36,170 bases of DNA from an uncultured Halomicronema sp. (GCA_937899725.1 CALCCA010000141.1:1-36170); one strand, 5' to 3'; shown: positions 18,048 to 26,876, numbered from the stretch's first letter. Numbers and translations are program-made. The notes: generated by a model from the sequence alone, not told the origin.

Positions 18048-19784
18048 TCACAATTCAGCCTTGAGACAGGCCGTTTCCAGCAGCAAGAGCGAGTCAAAGG
18101 GGGCGATCGCACAGCGATCAATCAGCCCCTCTAGCACCGTGGCCTGCGGGTTGGCGATCGCTTGCTGAGGGGCCTCGGTACTGCGGGCATACTGCCGCAG
18201 CCAGGCATTGGTTTGAATCCACTCGGGGGTAAACATCGCCTCAGAAACCAGCCAGAAATCAATTGCATTGTTGTTCAAAAAAGTTTTGACCACGGCGGGA
18301 TCAGCGCTATATTGTGCCGTGATCAACTCAACTGAGCGGCGGCTCACTTCTTCGTAATAGCCCAAGTGGTAAGGCAAGGCGAACCCTTGACCGCCCACAA
18401 AAATCGAGCGATTGGTAAAGCTCGGCAGGTTATTGATTTCTGCATCTAACCCCGCCGTCACCACGTCTGCCGGCTGACCTTGCAAATATTGATACAGCTC
18501 AGGAAACTGACCGTGAATATAGTTGCCCCGCGATTCGCCAACGGCTAAACCCACCACCAGCGGCGCTAAGGCCCATACCAACAACACCGTCAGCCCAACC
18601 GACCGTTGCTTTAGTGACCATCGAGACAGCCGTCGCCGCTCAAGGATGAGGGCGATCGCGACGCCCGCGCCCAAAGCCGCGATCGCCCGAAAGCTATGCT
18701 CGGTATACCGATTCGGCAAATGCAGCTGAAATAACAACAGATGGGCGACCAAAAAGCACAGCGTCGAGGCGATCGCCACCTGCAGCAATAGGGCAATGCG
18801 ACCGGCATTCTGTCTGGGCAGGGTTGATCGCCCTGGAAACGCCAGCAAAAAAGGCAGCGCCAGCGTCAGCCAAACTTGCGGCTGCACCTTTAAATCTAGC
18901 GTTGACCATTCCAGCGGCAGTAGGCCCGTCCGCTTACCAAATAGCCAAAAATCGGCAAAATCTTCGTCAAAAAACTTGGACCAGCCCGACGGCGACAGGG
19001 CAAACATATCTCGCGCCTGAGCCACCGTCAACACCGGCCCGTAAGCCGAGTCTTGCAGTGCGTAGGGCAATAGAGCCAAAAACGCTGCCAGCAAGCCACT
19101 GCCAATCACCCAATAGTCCGCTTTCGTGCCGGTCAGAGTCAATTGGCTTTTTTGCCAGCGTACCAGGGTAAGACCTCGCAACCCCAGCGTCGCCGCCATG
19201 ACTAACACCCCCTGCGGATAAAACCACCCCAACAGCAGAATCGATAGCGCACCAGGCCACCACCAGCGCCGCAGCAAGCACAACAGAAACGCCAGAAAAA
19301 AGGGATGGAAAAACGCCACTGGCGTCGCCGCCACCACGTCGTCGCGCACGGGCAGCATTTGGTTGAAAAACATGGCTGACACAAACGCTGCTGGCGGCAT
19401 TTGTGTCAGTTCCATCAAGATAAAAAAGACCATACCGGTCGCCACGAGCGCAATCACCACCGGCAAAATTTTGTTGAGCACCCAAGGATCGATGCCCACT
19501 TTTGCTGCCAGATGATAAAACGTGGTGTAGCCCCAAGGCGCCACCGATTGAAAATAGTCGGCAAACAAATCTTGAGGAAACAGATCAGGATTGAGAAAGC
19601 GCTGCATCCAAAACACGTGCTGGCGCGCATCATCTTGCACAACATAGGTCGCAGAAAATGCGTTGTGCAAGGCAGGTAAGCGATATACCACAGCGATCGC
19701 CAGACTCATCATCAACCAAACTGCGGTCGGGGTGCACCATGATTTCAGAGACGGATGCGATCGCCCCGGCACAGACTCAGCCAT
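18048..19784 (-). CDS. Polytopic membrane protein, GT-C glycosyltransferase-like
   Basis: 578 residues with about 11 hydrophobic segments in the first 420 residues and a soluble C-terminal part. GAGGGG lies directly before the ATG. The first extracytoplasmic loop carries VVQDDARQH (D51, D52), an acidic pair at the position where GT-C enzymes such as the ArnT and PMT families hold their catalytic Asp. A polyprenyl-sugar-dependent transferase is therefore a reasonable guess, but no specific family was recognised. Aromatic-rich loops (AFFHPFFLAF, GWFYPQGVLV) and the segment INNLPSFTNRSIFVGGQGF are conserved-looking. It is not in the polysaccharide operon, so its acceptor cannot be inferred from context. 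Confidence 0.65.
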   Translation of the reverse strand: MAESVPGRSHPSLKSWCTPTAVWLMMSLAIAVVYRLPALHNAFSATYVVQDDARQHVFWMQRFLNPDLFPQDLFADYFQSVAPWGYTTFYHLAAKVGIDPWVLNKILPVVIALVATGMVFFILMELTQMPPAAFVSAMFFNQMLPVRDDVVAATPVAFFHPFFLAFLLCLLRRWWWPGALSILLLGWFYPQGVLVMAATLGLRGLTLVRWQKSQLTLTGTKADYWVIGSGLLAAFLALLPYALQDSAYGPVLTVAQARDMFALSPSGWSKFFDEDFADFWLFGKRTGLLPLEWSTLDLKVQPQVWLTLALPFLLAFPGRSTLPRQNAGRIALLLQVAIASTLCFLVAHLLLFQLHLPNRYTEHSFRAIAALGAGVAIALILERRRLSRWSLKQRSVGLTVLLVWALAPLVVGLAVGESRGNYIHGQFPELYQYLQGQPADVVTAGLDAEINNLPSFTNRSIFVGGQGFALPYHLGYYEEVSRRSVELITAQYSADPAVVKTFLNNNAIDFWLVSEAMFTPEWIQTNAWLRQYARSTEAPQQAIANPQATVLEGLIDRCAIAPFDSLLLLETACLKAEL

Positions 19785-19955
19785 GACCCCTCACCAACAA
19801 CAACCCACCTATTTCAGCATATTTGTGCAGCGACACTATCGATCGCCCTAGACCTTGACGGTGCCGTCAGTCACTCAGCCGAGGCTAGCCGGAGATTATC
19901 CGCCGCAGTCTAGCGATCGCGCGCCGTTTTGGCCTCTCTGGTAGACGGGAGACTC

Positions 19956-20660
19956 TCACGTTTTAGCAGGGGCTGATCCATCGCCTACCTGGGTCTGCAG
20001 CAACGCCAGACAGTCTTGTACAGAAGCGTTTTCGGTCATGGCAATCACCAGGGCTTGATAGGCGTCGGTGTGCTTTTCCAACAGGGTTTGGGCTTGCACG
20101 ACGGCCCAGCGCTGGCGCATTTGCCCTTCTTGCAGGGGGCGCTGCAGCTGTTGCCACAGGATCGAAAACTTTTGGCGATCGTCTTGACCGCCCTGAGACT
20201 CGCCATAGACGAGTTTCTCAGCCGCAATCCCAGCCATCCACACCGTGCAATAGCGATTGAGGGTTTGGGCGGGGAGCTGTCCGGTTTTCAGCGTGGCCTC
20301 CAGATCAGTAGTGTCAAACTGCACTCCCCCTAATCCAGGCATGCCTTTGCGCCAGGCTTCCCACGCGCTGAGCGTATAGTCAGCGACCGGAATATCGAGC
20401 AGGTACGCTACTAAAAAATGTCCGGCTTCATGACGCACCACGCGATCGCGCTCTTCGCCCGATAAACGGTTGACGCCATTGATCAAGAGGTTACCCAGGG
20501 TGCCATTTAAGCTAGTTTGATCAAGCGTAGCAATGCTCAAAAGAGTGGCGATCGCGATCACGGGCAGAGCCTGTGGAATATCGAGTAGCGGGCCGAGCAG
20601 CATGCCCATCGTCACCATAAAGATGGTGATTGCCACAATATTGAGCGTAGTTTGACCCAT
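19956..20660 (-). CDS. Stand-alone M41 (FtsH-like) membrane zinc protease without AAA+ domain
   Basis: 234 residues. Two hydrophobic segments (about 5-25 and 31-46) anchor the N-terminus. HEAGH (77-81) is the zinc-binding motif of the FtsH M41 domain, and AGIAAEKLVYGESQGGQDDR (about 143-162) matches the FtsH region with the third metal-binding Asp. The domain therefore has its proteolytic residues. The AAA+ ATPase of FtsH is absent. Such ATPase-free M41 proteins occur in cyanobacteria and plastids; they could assemble with FtsH or cut unfolded membrane proteins alone. The neighbouring VanY gene lies upstream on the same strand, 106 bases away, with an inverted repeat between. Confidence 0.82.
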   Translation of the reverse strand: MGQTTLNIVAITIFMVTMGMLLGPLLDIPQALPVIAIATLLSIATLDQTSLNGTLGNLLINGVNRLSGEERDRVVRHEAGHFLVAYLLDIPVADYTLSAWEAWRKGMPGLGGVQFDTTDLEATLKTGQLPAQTLNRYCTVWMAGIAAEKLVYGESQGGQDDRQKFSILWQQLQRPLQEGQMRQRWAVVQAQTLLEKHTDAYQALVIAMTENASVQDCLALLQTQVGDGSAPAKT

Positions 20661-20698
20661 CTTGACGACTCTGTCTCTGCGGAACTGATATGACTATA

Positions 20699-20724
20699 TT
20701 CCCAAGTTGTACCCGCCTTGGGAA
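20699..20724. repeat. Inverted repeat between VanY-type and M41 genes
   Basis: TTCCCAAG (20699-20706) pairs exactly with CTTGGGAA (20717-20724) across a 10-base loop. There is no U-tract in the direction of transcription (minus), so it may be an operator or an RNA-processing site rather than a terminator. Confidence 0.4.
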
Positions 20725-20766
20725 CGGATGGCCCAACCCAGAAGAAGGCTGATGCCTATTCTCAGC

Positions 20767-21543
20767 TTAGCGATCGCTGTAAAAAGTTTGCAGGCTATCG
20801 GAGTCGCCGATAAAGCGCCAGTGCCAGGGTTCGTACTGCACGCCTTGCTCATTCCCCTCTTCAAACGAGAGTTCAAAGCCATAACGGGGGCCGTTCACTT
20901 CTAACCATTCGAAGGCAGCGGTCTCTTCAAACGCAACGCTCAGGTTGGCATCTGGGACATCCGCATCCCCAATATCAACTGCATATCCGGTGTGATGCTC
21001 ACTAAAGCCTGGTGGGGCACTCACCTCAGCCCGCACTCGCGGCGTTTGTCCTCGCTCGGCTTGGATATCAAAGAACAGATAATCTTGATCTTCCTTTGAG
21101 CGAAATCCAGAAATTGGCACGAGATAAATATTTTGAGCGCGAGCCGCCGCCACCATCTCATCAAATTTAGTCGCCGCCGCCGGTCGTAGCTGAATCGTCG
21201 CATTGCTGGCCACACTCACCAGTTCAGCAGGATCAGCCTCTTCATAGGGAAAGTGTCCTAACAGCGAAGATTGAGACCCCGACGGGCCGACCAGATCATT
21301 CGCATTAGCGTTAACCTCCGCTGCCCCGGTCATCGGTAAGAAGGGCACCGGTAGAGCGGTCTCAGCCCCTTGATAGGTCAGCCATGAAACTGCCAGCCCC
21401 GCGATCGCGCTCAGCAGTCCCACCAAAAACCAGATCAGCCAGCGCCGAGGGCCGCGCCAACCACCGCCCTGAGTCCCTGCCGACACGGCATCACGCTGAG
21501 CCTCAGGAATATCGTCGACAGGACCATAAAAATTGGGTTCCAC
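20767..21543 (-). CDS. D-alanyl-D-alanine carboxypeptidase, VanY/M15B family
   Basis: 258 residues starting at a GTG (21543). One hydrophobic segment (about 35-56) follows an RR-rich N-terminus, placing the catalytic domain outside the membrane. SGFRSKEDQ (145-153), SEHHTGYAVDIGD (181-193, with His184 and Asp190 as metal ligands) and EPWHWRFIG (238-246, His241) are the full set of M15B zinc residues. The family removes the terminal D-Ala from peptidoglycan stem peptides, trimming the wall. It precedes the M41-like gene on the same strand. The sequence between the anchor and domain is low in similarity and probably a linker. Confidence 0.9.
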   Translation of the reverse strand: MEPNFYGPVDDIPEAQRDAVSAGTQGGGWRGPRRWLIWFLVGLLSAIAGLAVSWLTYQGAETALPVPFLPMTGAAEVNANANDLVGPSGSQSSLLGHFPYEEADPAELVSVASNATIQLRPAAATKFDEMVAAARAQNIYLVPISGFRSKEDQDYLFFDIQAERGQTPRVRAEVSAPPGFSEHHTGYAVDIGDADVPDANLSVAFEETAAFEWLEVNGPRYGFELSFEEGNEQGVQYEPWHWRFIGDSDSLQTFYSDR

Positions 21544-22067
21544 AGCTCAAGAACCTATAAACATTCGATAATTTACGACTTCAGCAGCACCCAGATGATT
21601 CTGCCACTGCCTTTGAGACTGACACCGGATACCAGAGTTTGCCACCCAGAGAGATAATACCGGTCTCACCCGGATAGTGGCGGATAATTGTCCCAGGTCT
21701 TGCCGAATTTTATGGCACAACGTTTCCGAAAACTGCGTTGACAACCACAGGATAAGTCCCCTGAGCGGGCGGTATCGTCATCCTGCCTCGCCGATAGTTT
21801 GCCCTCATCTAAACCTGAAACTGCCTATCCCTGATCAGACATTCCTTGAATCCAATAACTGCAGGAAGATGGTTTCACGGCAGCATACATCAGAAAAATT
21901 ATGGGCCTCAACATCCTGAATCTATTCCAGCAGTTCCTGCCAGCCGAGCCCGAGTGTCTCAATGACAACCGCAGGCTAGGCCAGTTGAGCGCTGCGCCTC
22001 TGACCCAGCGCAGCCCGATAAACTGTTTAACGTTGATGTCCTTTACCGCTGTTGGGAAGCAACCATC
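21544..22067. other. Intergenic region between divergent cell-wall genes, no gene seen
   Basis: About 520 bases separating the VanY gene (minus) and the SH3b/PGB gene (plus). Short open frames at 21677-21919 and 21901-22164 have unbiased composition, no ribosome binding site and no family features, so they are not reported as genes. Promoters for both neighbours should lie here. No strong repeat was seen. Confidence 0.5.
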
Positions 22068-23240
22068 GTGGATTTTCTCGCAACACCTCTGCTCTGGGAA
22101 CTTTACGAAACGCCGATCGCCACCGCCCAACATGAACGGGCAGTGGCTAGAGCTCGGCGATTGATGTCATCAGGGCACACTGTTCGGCTGGGGGCGATCG
22201 CCCTGATCACTATCAGTCCGGCGCTACAGGCCAACATCTTTCCCCCCGCAGGGACCGCCTACATTGACCCACCACCGGGCTATAGCTTGAATATTCGCAA
22301 CGGCCCTGGCACTCAATATGCCGCGGTCAACACCTTGCGTTCTAACCATGCGATTGCCCTGACAGGGGCCTATCAGAACGGCTGGGCGCAGCTCACAGAC
22401 GGCACTTGGGTGGCAGGCAACCTGATCAATTCGCAGCCTGTGATCGTGAGCGGTGCTACCACGGCTTACATCGCTCCGCCCGATGGCTTCAACGTCAATA
22501 TTCGCAGCGGCCCTGGTGTGCAACACGCGGCCGTTAATACCCTCACGGTAGGCACGCTGATTACCATTACGGGCCGCTATGAGCAGGGCTGGGCACAGCT
22601 GACCGATGGCCACTGGGTCGCGAGCAATCTTATTCGCATCGGTGTCCCGATCAACCAGCCGGTGCCAGCGCCACCGCTGCCCCCACCGGTACCGCCGCCT
22701 GACCCCTTACTTTTGCAAGTCGGCACGCGCAACCTCGCTGTTTTTGATTTAGAGCGGCGACTGCTTGACCTCGTTTACGTGACGCCCAATTTTGTCCCTG
22801 ATGAATATTTCGGGACTGACACCGAGCAGGCCGTTAAAAATTTTCAACAGCTCAATGGGCTGCCTGCCGATGGTGTCGCTGGCCCTGACACTCGCAGCTT
22901 GATGTATAGCGATCGCGCGATTCCCAATACTGCTGGCGGCGGCAGTCCGCCGCCTCCCCCCGCGACCAATCCCGATCCACCCACCGAACCAAATCCGCCG
23001 ACCGCACCCAATCCACCGACGGAGCACACCCCGCCTCCAGATCTGGGCGATTCGCGTGAGGTGCAGGTCACGACTGCCGACGAACTAGATGCGCTGGCAT
23101 TTTCCGGGCCTGGGACAGAATTTGACTTGGTGGGCTTTGTACCCCATGGCACCACAGTGACCATCACGGGACGCACTGAGAACCGGTGGTCAGAAGTGGA
23201 TGACGGCAGCTGGATCTACAACGACTTTTTAGATCTCTAA
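22068..23240 (+). CDS. Exported SH3b and peptidoglycan-binding-domain protein
   Basis: 390 residues from a GTG at 22068; an ATG at 22164 (residue 33) is the alternative and would give a more usual signal peptide (residues 33 to about 55, ending PALQA). Two bacterial SH3 domains (about 62-121 and 131-190) are close duplicates, both carrying NIR[NS]GPG and GWAQLTDG. A proline-rich linker (about 196-214) leads to a PG_binding_1 domain (about 218-280, DLERRL ... AVKNFQQLNGLPADGVAGP). A second proline-rich linker with NPPT-type repeats (about 293-325) leads to a third, diverged SH3b domain (about 330-388). The protein should bind peptidoglycan in the periplasm and has no catalytic domain. Divergent from the VanY gene. 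Confidence 0.87.
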   Translation: MDFLATPLLWELYETPIATAQHERAVARARRLMSSGHTVRLGAIALITISPALQANIFPPAGTAYIDPPPGYSLNIRNGPGTQYAAVNTLRSNHAIALTGAYQNGWAQLTDGTWVAGNLINSQPVIVSGATTAYIAPPDGFNVNIRSGPGVQHAAVNTLTVGTLITITGRYEQGWAQLTDGHWVASNLIRIGVPINQPVPAPPLPPPVPPPDPLLLQVGTRNLAVFDLERRLLDLVYVTPNFVPDEYFGTDTEQAVKNFQQLNGLPADGVAGPDTRSLMYSDRAIPNTAGGGSPPPPPATNPDPPTEPNPPTAPNPPTEHTPPPDLGDSREVQVTTADELDALAFSGPGTEFDLVGFVPHGTTVTITGRTENRWSEVDDGSWIYNDFLDL

Positions 23241-23381
23241 GTCTGCTGAGCACTGTCCTCTAGCCAAACCATCCAGAGCAATCCGTCGAAGTCACAGGCG
23301 ACGCCCCTGAGCCCAAACGCCTCAGTGATCAAAGTGCGAGGGGAATTCGCTAGTCTGGTCAACAGAGTGATGCATTGAGGA

Positions 23382-24212
23382 ATGTCGAGAGAGATGAGCA
23401 AGTTAGAAGCTTTGCAGACCCTGTTTAACGACATGGAACAGGCTCTGATCGCCTATTCAGGAGGCATCGACAGCACACTGGTAGCGAAGGTAGCTTACGA
23501 CGTGTTGGGTGATCGCGCGTTGGCGGTAACGGCTGATTCTCCCTCGCTGATGCCCGAAGATCTCGAAGATGCCAAAGTGCAGGCAGCTGAAATTGGCATT
23601 GCTCATGAAGTAGTTAAAACCTTCGAAATGGAGAATCCTAACTACACCAGCAATCCCGCTAACCGCTGCTATTTTTGCAAAAGCGAACTCCACGACACGC
23701 TCAAGCCGCTGGCGACGCAAAGGGGCTATCCCTACGTGGTGGATGGAGTGAATGCCGATGATCTCAGCGACTATCGTCCCGGCATTCAAGCCGCTAAAGA
23801 GCGCAGTGCGAGATCGCCCTTAGCCGAAGTCGGCATCACCAAATTCGAGGTGAGGGAAATCTCGCGATCGCTCGGCTTACCCTGGTGGGACAAACCCTCC
23901 CAGCCCTGCCTGAGTTCCCGCTTTCCCTACGGCGAATCGATCACAACGGATAAACTGCAGCGAGTAGCCCGCTGTGAACGCTATCTGCGGCAGCTAGGTC
24001 TGCGCAACCTACGCGTTCGCTCGGCGGCAGACTCGGCTCGCATCGAGCTGCCCCCCGCCGACATCAAGACTTTTGTAGAAGCGACCGATTTGCCGGCGCT
24101 CGTCGCTGCTTTTCAAGATTTTGGCTTCACCTATGTCACGCTCGACTTAGAAGGCTACCGCAGCGGCAAACTGAACCAAGAGCTACCGCTCAAAACCCTC
24201 GTTCAGCAATGA
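23382..24212 (+). CDS. larE: LarE-type ATP-dependent sacrificial/catalytic sulfur transferase
   Basis: 276 residues; ATG at 23382, with a second Met at 23394 also possible. SGGIDS (26-31) is the PP-loop that activates the substrate with ATP. LarE adds sulfur to pyridinium-3,5-biscarboxylic acid mononucleotide to build the nickel-pincer cofactor of lactate racemase and related enzymes. QPCLSSR contains Cys176, the position of the sulfur-donating Cys in Lactobacillus LarE. RCYFCK adds C96 and C99, which suggests the three-cysteine type that holds an iron-sulfur cluster in some LarE proteins; this is inference. No larA, larB or larC is in the window, so the gene is apart from the rest of the pathway, if that is present. 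Confidence 0.88.
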   Translation: MSREMSKLEALQTLFNDMEQALIAYSGGIDSTLVAKVAYDVLGDRALAVTADSPSLMPEDLEDAKVQAAEIGIAHEVVKTFEMENPNYTSNPANRCYFCKSELHDTLKPLATQRGYPYVVDGVNADDLSDYRPGIQAAKERSARSPLAEVGITKFEVREISRSLGLPWWDKPSQPCLSSRFPYGESITTDKLQRVARCERYLRQLGLRNLRVRSAADSARIELPPADIKTFVEATDLPALVAAFQDFGFTYVTLDLEGYRSGKLNQELPLKTLVQQ

Positions 24213-24312
24213 GAGAGTGGTCGCACTGTCGACCCGACAGCGCCCAAATGGCAGTCGAGGAGCAAGCATCGTCATCAAGCCTGGCAACCTTAGCCTTGGC
24301 CAGCTGCCAGCA

Positions 24313-25044
24313 TTATTCCAGCATGGCCTTGACAACAACCGCCGGGTCAACCCAAGTACCCTGATATTTCATGCCCCAGTGCAAGTGCGGGCCAGTGGTG
24401 CGACCCGTCATGCCAATGCGACCAATCCGCTGGCCGCTCTCAACGGTGTCACCCTGACGCACTTTAATGCCACCGTCGTGATCGACCAGCCAGCGATCGC
24501 CATCGGTCTCGATCACTACATACCCCTGCAGATGGCAATAAATATGCAGCCAACCGGATGATTCAATGACCACGCTGGTACCACAAGCCGTATCGTCCGT
24601 CACTTCCACCACCTGACCTGACCACCAGGCGCGAATGTAGCTGCCCATCGGAGCCGCAATATCTAACCCGTAATGAAAGCTGCGCCCCCCAAAAGGATGA
24701 TCGCGGTAACCAAAAGCTGACGTGTAGGCCAAAAACTCTTCGACCGGAAAAGACGCCGACTGCCAGGGCGACAGTGGCTCTTGCCCGACCGCCTGAGTCG
24801 CCTGTGCCTCCACCAGCGGCGGCTGATAGCCCAGCTCAGCCACAGCCCAGATGAGCCCACCAAGTAGAGCCAAGCCCATTGCCCCCAACCAAGTAGAGCG
24901 CTGCTGAACCACACGTGGTAATTTTGCCGTTGTCGCTGGCTCGCCAGACCCTGAAGACGGGGGCGCGTAGTGGCGGGAATAGCGCTGAATCGGCTGGTCT
25001 CGACCGCGATCCACCAGCGGCGACGGCTTGAACGACAACTTCAT
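24313..25044 (-). CDS. M23 family metallopeptidase (LytM-type endopeptidase)
   Basis: 243 residues. A basic N-terminal stretch and one hydrophobic segment (about 53-70) anchor the protein. The catalytic domain has GRSFHYGLDIAAP (His124, Asp128), YCHLQGYV (His171) and GPHLHWGM (His220, His222), which are the zinc ligands and catalytic histidines of active M23 enzymes. The family cuts peptide cross-links in peptidoglycan. The ATG at 25044 directly abuts a long perfect inverted repeat (25045-25108), so its leader RNA can form a very stable hairpin. It follows the photolyase gene on the same strand by 141 bases and is convergent with larE. Confidence 0.92.
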   Translation of the reverse strand: MKLSFKPSPLVDRGRDQPIQRYSRHYAPPSSGSGEPATTAKLPRVVQQRSTWLGAMGLALLGGLIWAVAELGYQPPLVEAQATQAVGQEPLSPWQSASFPVEEFLAYTSAFGYRDHPFGGRSFHYGLDIAAPMGSYIRAWWSGQVVEVTDDTACGTSVVIESSGWLHIYCHLQGYVVIETDGDRWLVDHDGGIKVRQGDTVESGQRIGRIGMTGRTTGPHLHWGMKYQGTWVDPAVVVKAMLE

Positions 25045-25108
25045 GACATATCGCCAGCAACTGCAATATAGTATTTTTGTACTATATTGCAGTTGCTGGC
25101 GATATGTC
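25045..25108. repeat. Perfect inverted repeat with 29-bp arms, adjoining the M23 start codon
   Basis: Arm 25045-25073 is the exact reverse complement of 25080-25108; the loop is six bases (25074-25079). On the minus strand the second arm ends at the base next to the ATG of the M23 gene, so the ribosome binding region would lie in the stem. No U-tract follows, which argues against a simple terminator. Perfect arms suggest recent origin or strong selection. Confidence 0.9.
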
Positions 25109-25185
25109 TATTGATTTGGCCAGATTGCCTGTTCCTGGCCCCATGCTTGCCCAGAAAATATTAACGCTGACGTCTGCGGTCAAAA

Positions 25186-26637
25186 CTAAGCAGGCGTTCG
25201 AGCTTTTTGGGCCTGATATTTTTCTTTGAAGATGGCCTGCTGCTTTTTATGCTCCACAATCGGGCGCGCATATTGGACGCGATCGCACGCTTCCGGAGGA
25301 ATCTTGCCAGTGACCAGTTCAGCCGTGTCTAAATGGCGAATCTCTGGCAGCCACTGACGAATATATTCAGCGTCTGGATCAAACTTTTGGGCCTGGCTAG
25401 CGGGGTTAAAAATCCTCAGAGGCTTAGGGTCCATGCCACTAGAGGCGCTCCACTGCCAGCCACCGTTGTTAGCAGACAGGTCACCATCCACCAGCTTTTG
25501 CATGAAGTATTTTTCACCCCACTGCCAGTTGATGATCAAATCCTTCGTGAGAAAGCTAGCGACAATCATCCGGCAGCGGTTATGCATCCAACCCGTTTCA
25601 TTCAGCTGCCGCATCGCCGCATCCACGATGGGATAGCCCGTCTGGCCCGCACACCACGCCTGAAAATGAGCTTTATTGTTAACCCAGGGAAAATCCTTCA
25701 GCTGCTGGCGGTAAGGGCCGGCCGCTAATTCGGGGAAGTAGTACATCACATGCTGATAAAACTCACGCCAGGCCAGTTCTTGCTGCCAGGTTTGCACCTG
25801 CTGATGGGTTTCATCACTGCGGCAGCGACCATAGGCCAAGTCAGCAGCTTCCCAAACCGTGCGAATGCCGATCGCGCCAAACTTCAAAGCGGCACTAAGA
25901 CGCGAGGTGCCCTCCACAAAGGGAAAGTTGCGCTGCTCACCATAAGCCGCAATCTGACGGTCATCTTCACAAAATTGGGTGAGCTGGTCGCGGGCGGCAG
26001 CTTCTCCAGGCTCCAGTAACAGCGGTGCATCCCAGACAAACCCGAGGTCTTTGGCCGTCGGCAGCGCGATCGCACCCGCCGCCTGAGCTTGCGCCTGCCG
26101 CTCTGATGACAACCCCTCGGCAGCTTCTAAAGCAGCCACTGGCGCTGTTTTAGCCTGGCTGATCCAATTCTTCCAAAACGGACTGTAGACGGTATAAGGC
26201 GTGTCATCCGATTTAGTTAATACAGTGCCCGGCGCCTGCAGCAGTTGATCCCAAAAAGTCGTCTTCAGTTCAATGCCGTTCTCTTTGAGGGCAGCCGCGA
26301 CGGCGGTATCGCGCTCGCGAGAGTAGGGCTCGACCCCGCGATTCCAATAGACGGCGGTCGCGCCAATGGCAGTCGCCAAAGCCGGGATACCGCTGACCGG
26401 ATCGGTCTTCAGCATGAGTAAGTCGCTGCCTGCGGCAGCATAGCGCTGTTGTAGCTCGGCCAGGCAGCCCATCATGTAAGCCACCCGCGCTGGCGCGATA
26501 TCATCTCGATTCAGAATGTGGGGATCTAAGCAAAAAACACCCGTCACTTGGGGAGAACGCGATCGCGCGGCAGCCAGACCCACATTGTCACTGATTCGTA
26601 AATCTCGGCGATGCCAAAACAAAATGCGATCGGACAC
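25186..26637 (-). CDS. phrA: Deoxyribodipyrimidine photolyase, cyanobacterial 8-HDF type
   Basis: 483 residues, matching the length of the Synechococcus (Anacystis) enzyme. The N-terminus ILFWHRRDLRISDN and LFCLDPHIL-type segment (here VFCLDPHIL) belong to the antenna-binding alpha/beta domain. The FAD domain shows RNFPFVEGTSRLSAALKFGA, WQQELAWREFYQHV, GYPIVDAAMRQLNETGWMHN, RMIVASFLTKDL and GGWQWSASSGMDPKPLRIFN, all characteristic. The enzyme repairs UV-induced cyclobutane pyrimidine dimers with light. The 8-HDF antenna is assigned from resemblance to the Synechococcus protein. It is upstream of the M23 gene, possibly on the same transcript. Confidence 0.95.
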   Translation of the reverse strand: MSDRILFWHRRDLRISDNVGLAAARSRSPQVTGVFCLDPHILNRDDIAPARVAYMMGCLAELQQRYAAAGSDLLMLKTDPVSGIPALATAIGATAVYWNRGVEPYSRERDTAVAAALKENGIELKTTFWDQLLQAPGTVLTKSDDTPYTVYSPFWKNWISQAKTAPVAALEAAEGLSSERQAQAQAAGAIALPTAKDLGFVWDAPLLLEPGEAAARDQLTQFCEDDRQIAAYGEQRNFPFVEGTSRLSAALKFGAIGIRTVWEAADLAYGRCRSDETHQQVQTWQQELAWREFYQHVMYYFPELAAGPYRQQLKDFPWVNNKAHFQAWCAGQTGYPIVDAAMRQLNETGWMHNRCRMIVASFLTKDLIINWQWGEKYFMQKLVDGDLSANNGGWQWSASSGMDPKPLRIFNPASQAQKFDPDAEYIRQWLPEIRHLDTAELVTGKIPPEACDRVQYARPIVEHKKQQAIFKEKYQAQKARTPA

Positions 26638-26876
26638 GCTCTCCCCCTTAATTTGCTGAGTCGCTGGACGTCCTTCAGTATAGACAGCCCCGCCTGAGCT
26701 CGCTGACGGCGATCTCCCGCAGCGGCAACCCCAATTCAGCTCAGACGCCTTTCATGAACAATTACGTTGTTACTCACACAAACCTGCTTTGCTACATACA
26801 ATAAAGACAAGAACTGTATAAGCCACTACAGTTTTAGATAACACTTTTGTTCGTCGCTATTTTTGGGAGAAACCTC

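Noticed and set aside
21825-22164. Open frames on both strands in front of the SH3b gene
   Set aside because: Low-complexity, no ribosome binding sites, and partly overlapping the real N-terminus.
25045-25108. Reading the 29-bp inverted repeat as a plain Rho-independent terminator
   Set aside because: AT-containing stem without a U-tract on either side, and one arm abuts a start codon rather than a gene end.
26767-26822. Possible -35/-10 promoter pairs before DUF4278 (TTGTTA or TTGCTA with TACAAT or TATAAG)
   Set aside because: Spacers of 21 to 24 bases are too long for a normal sigma-70 promoter.
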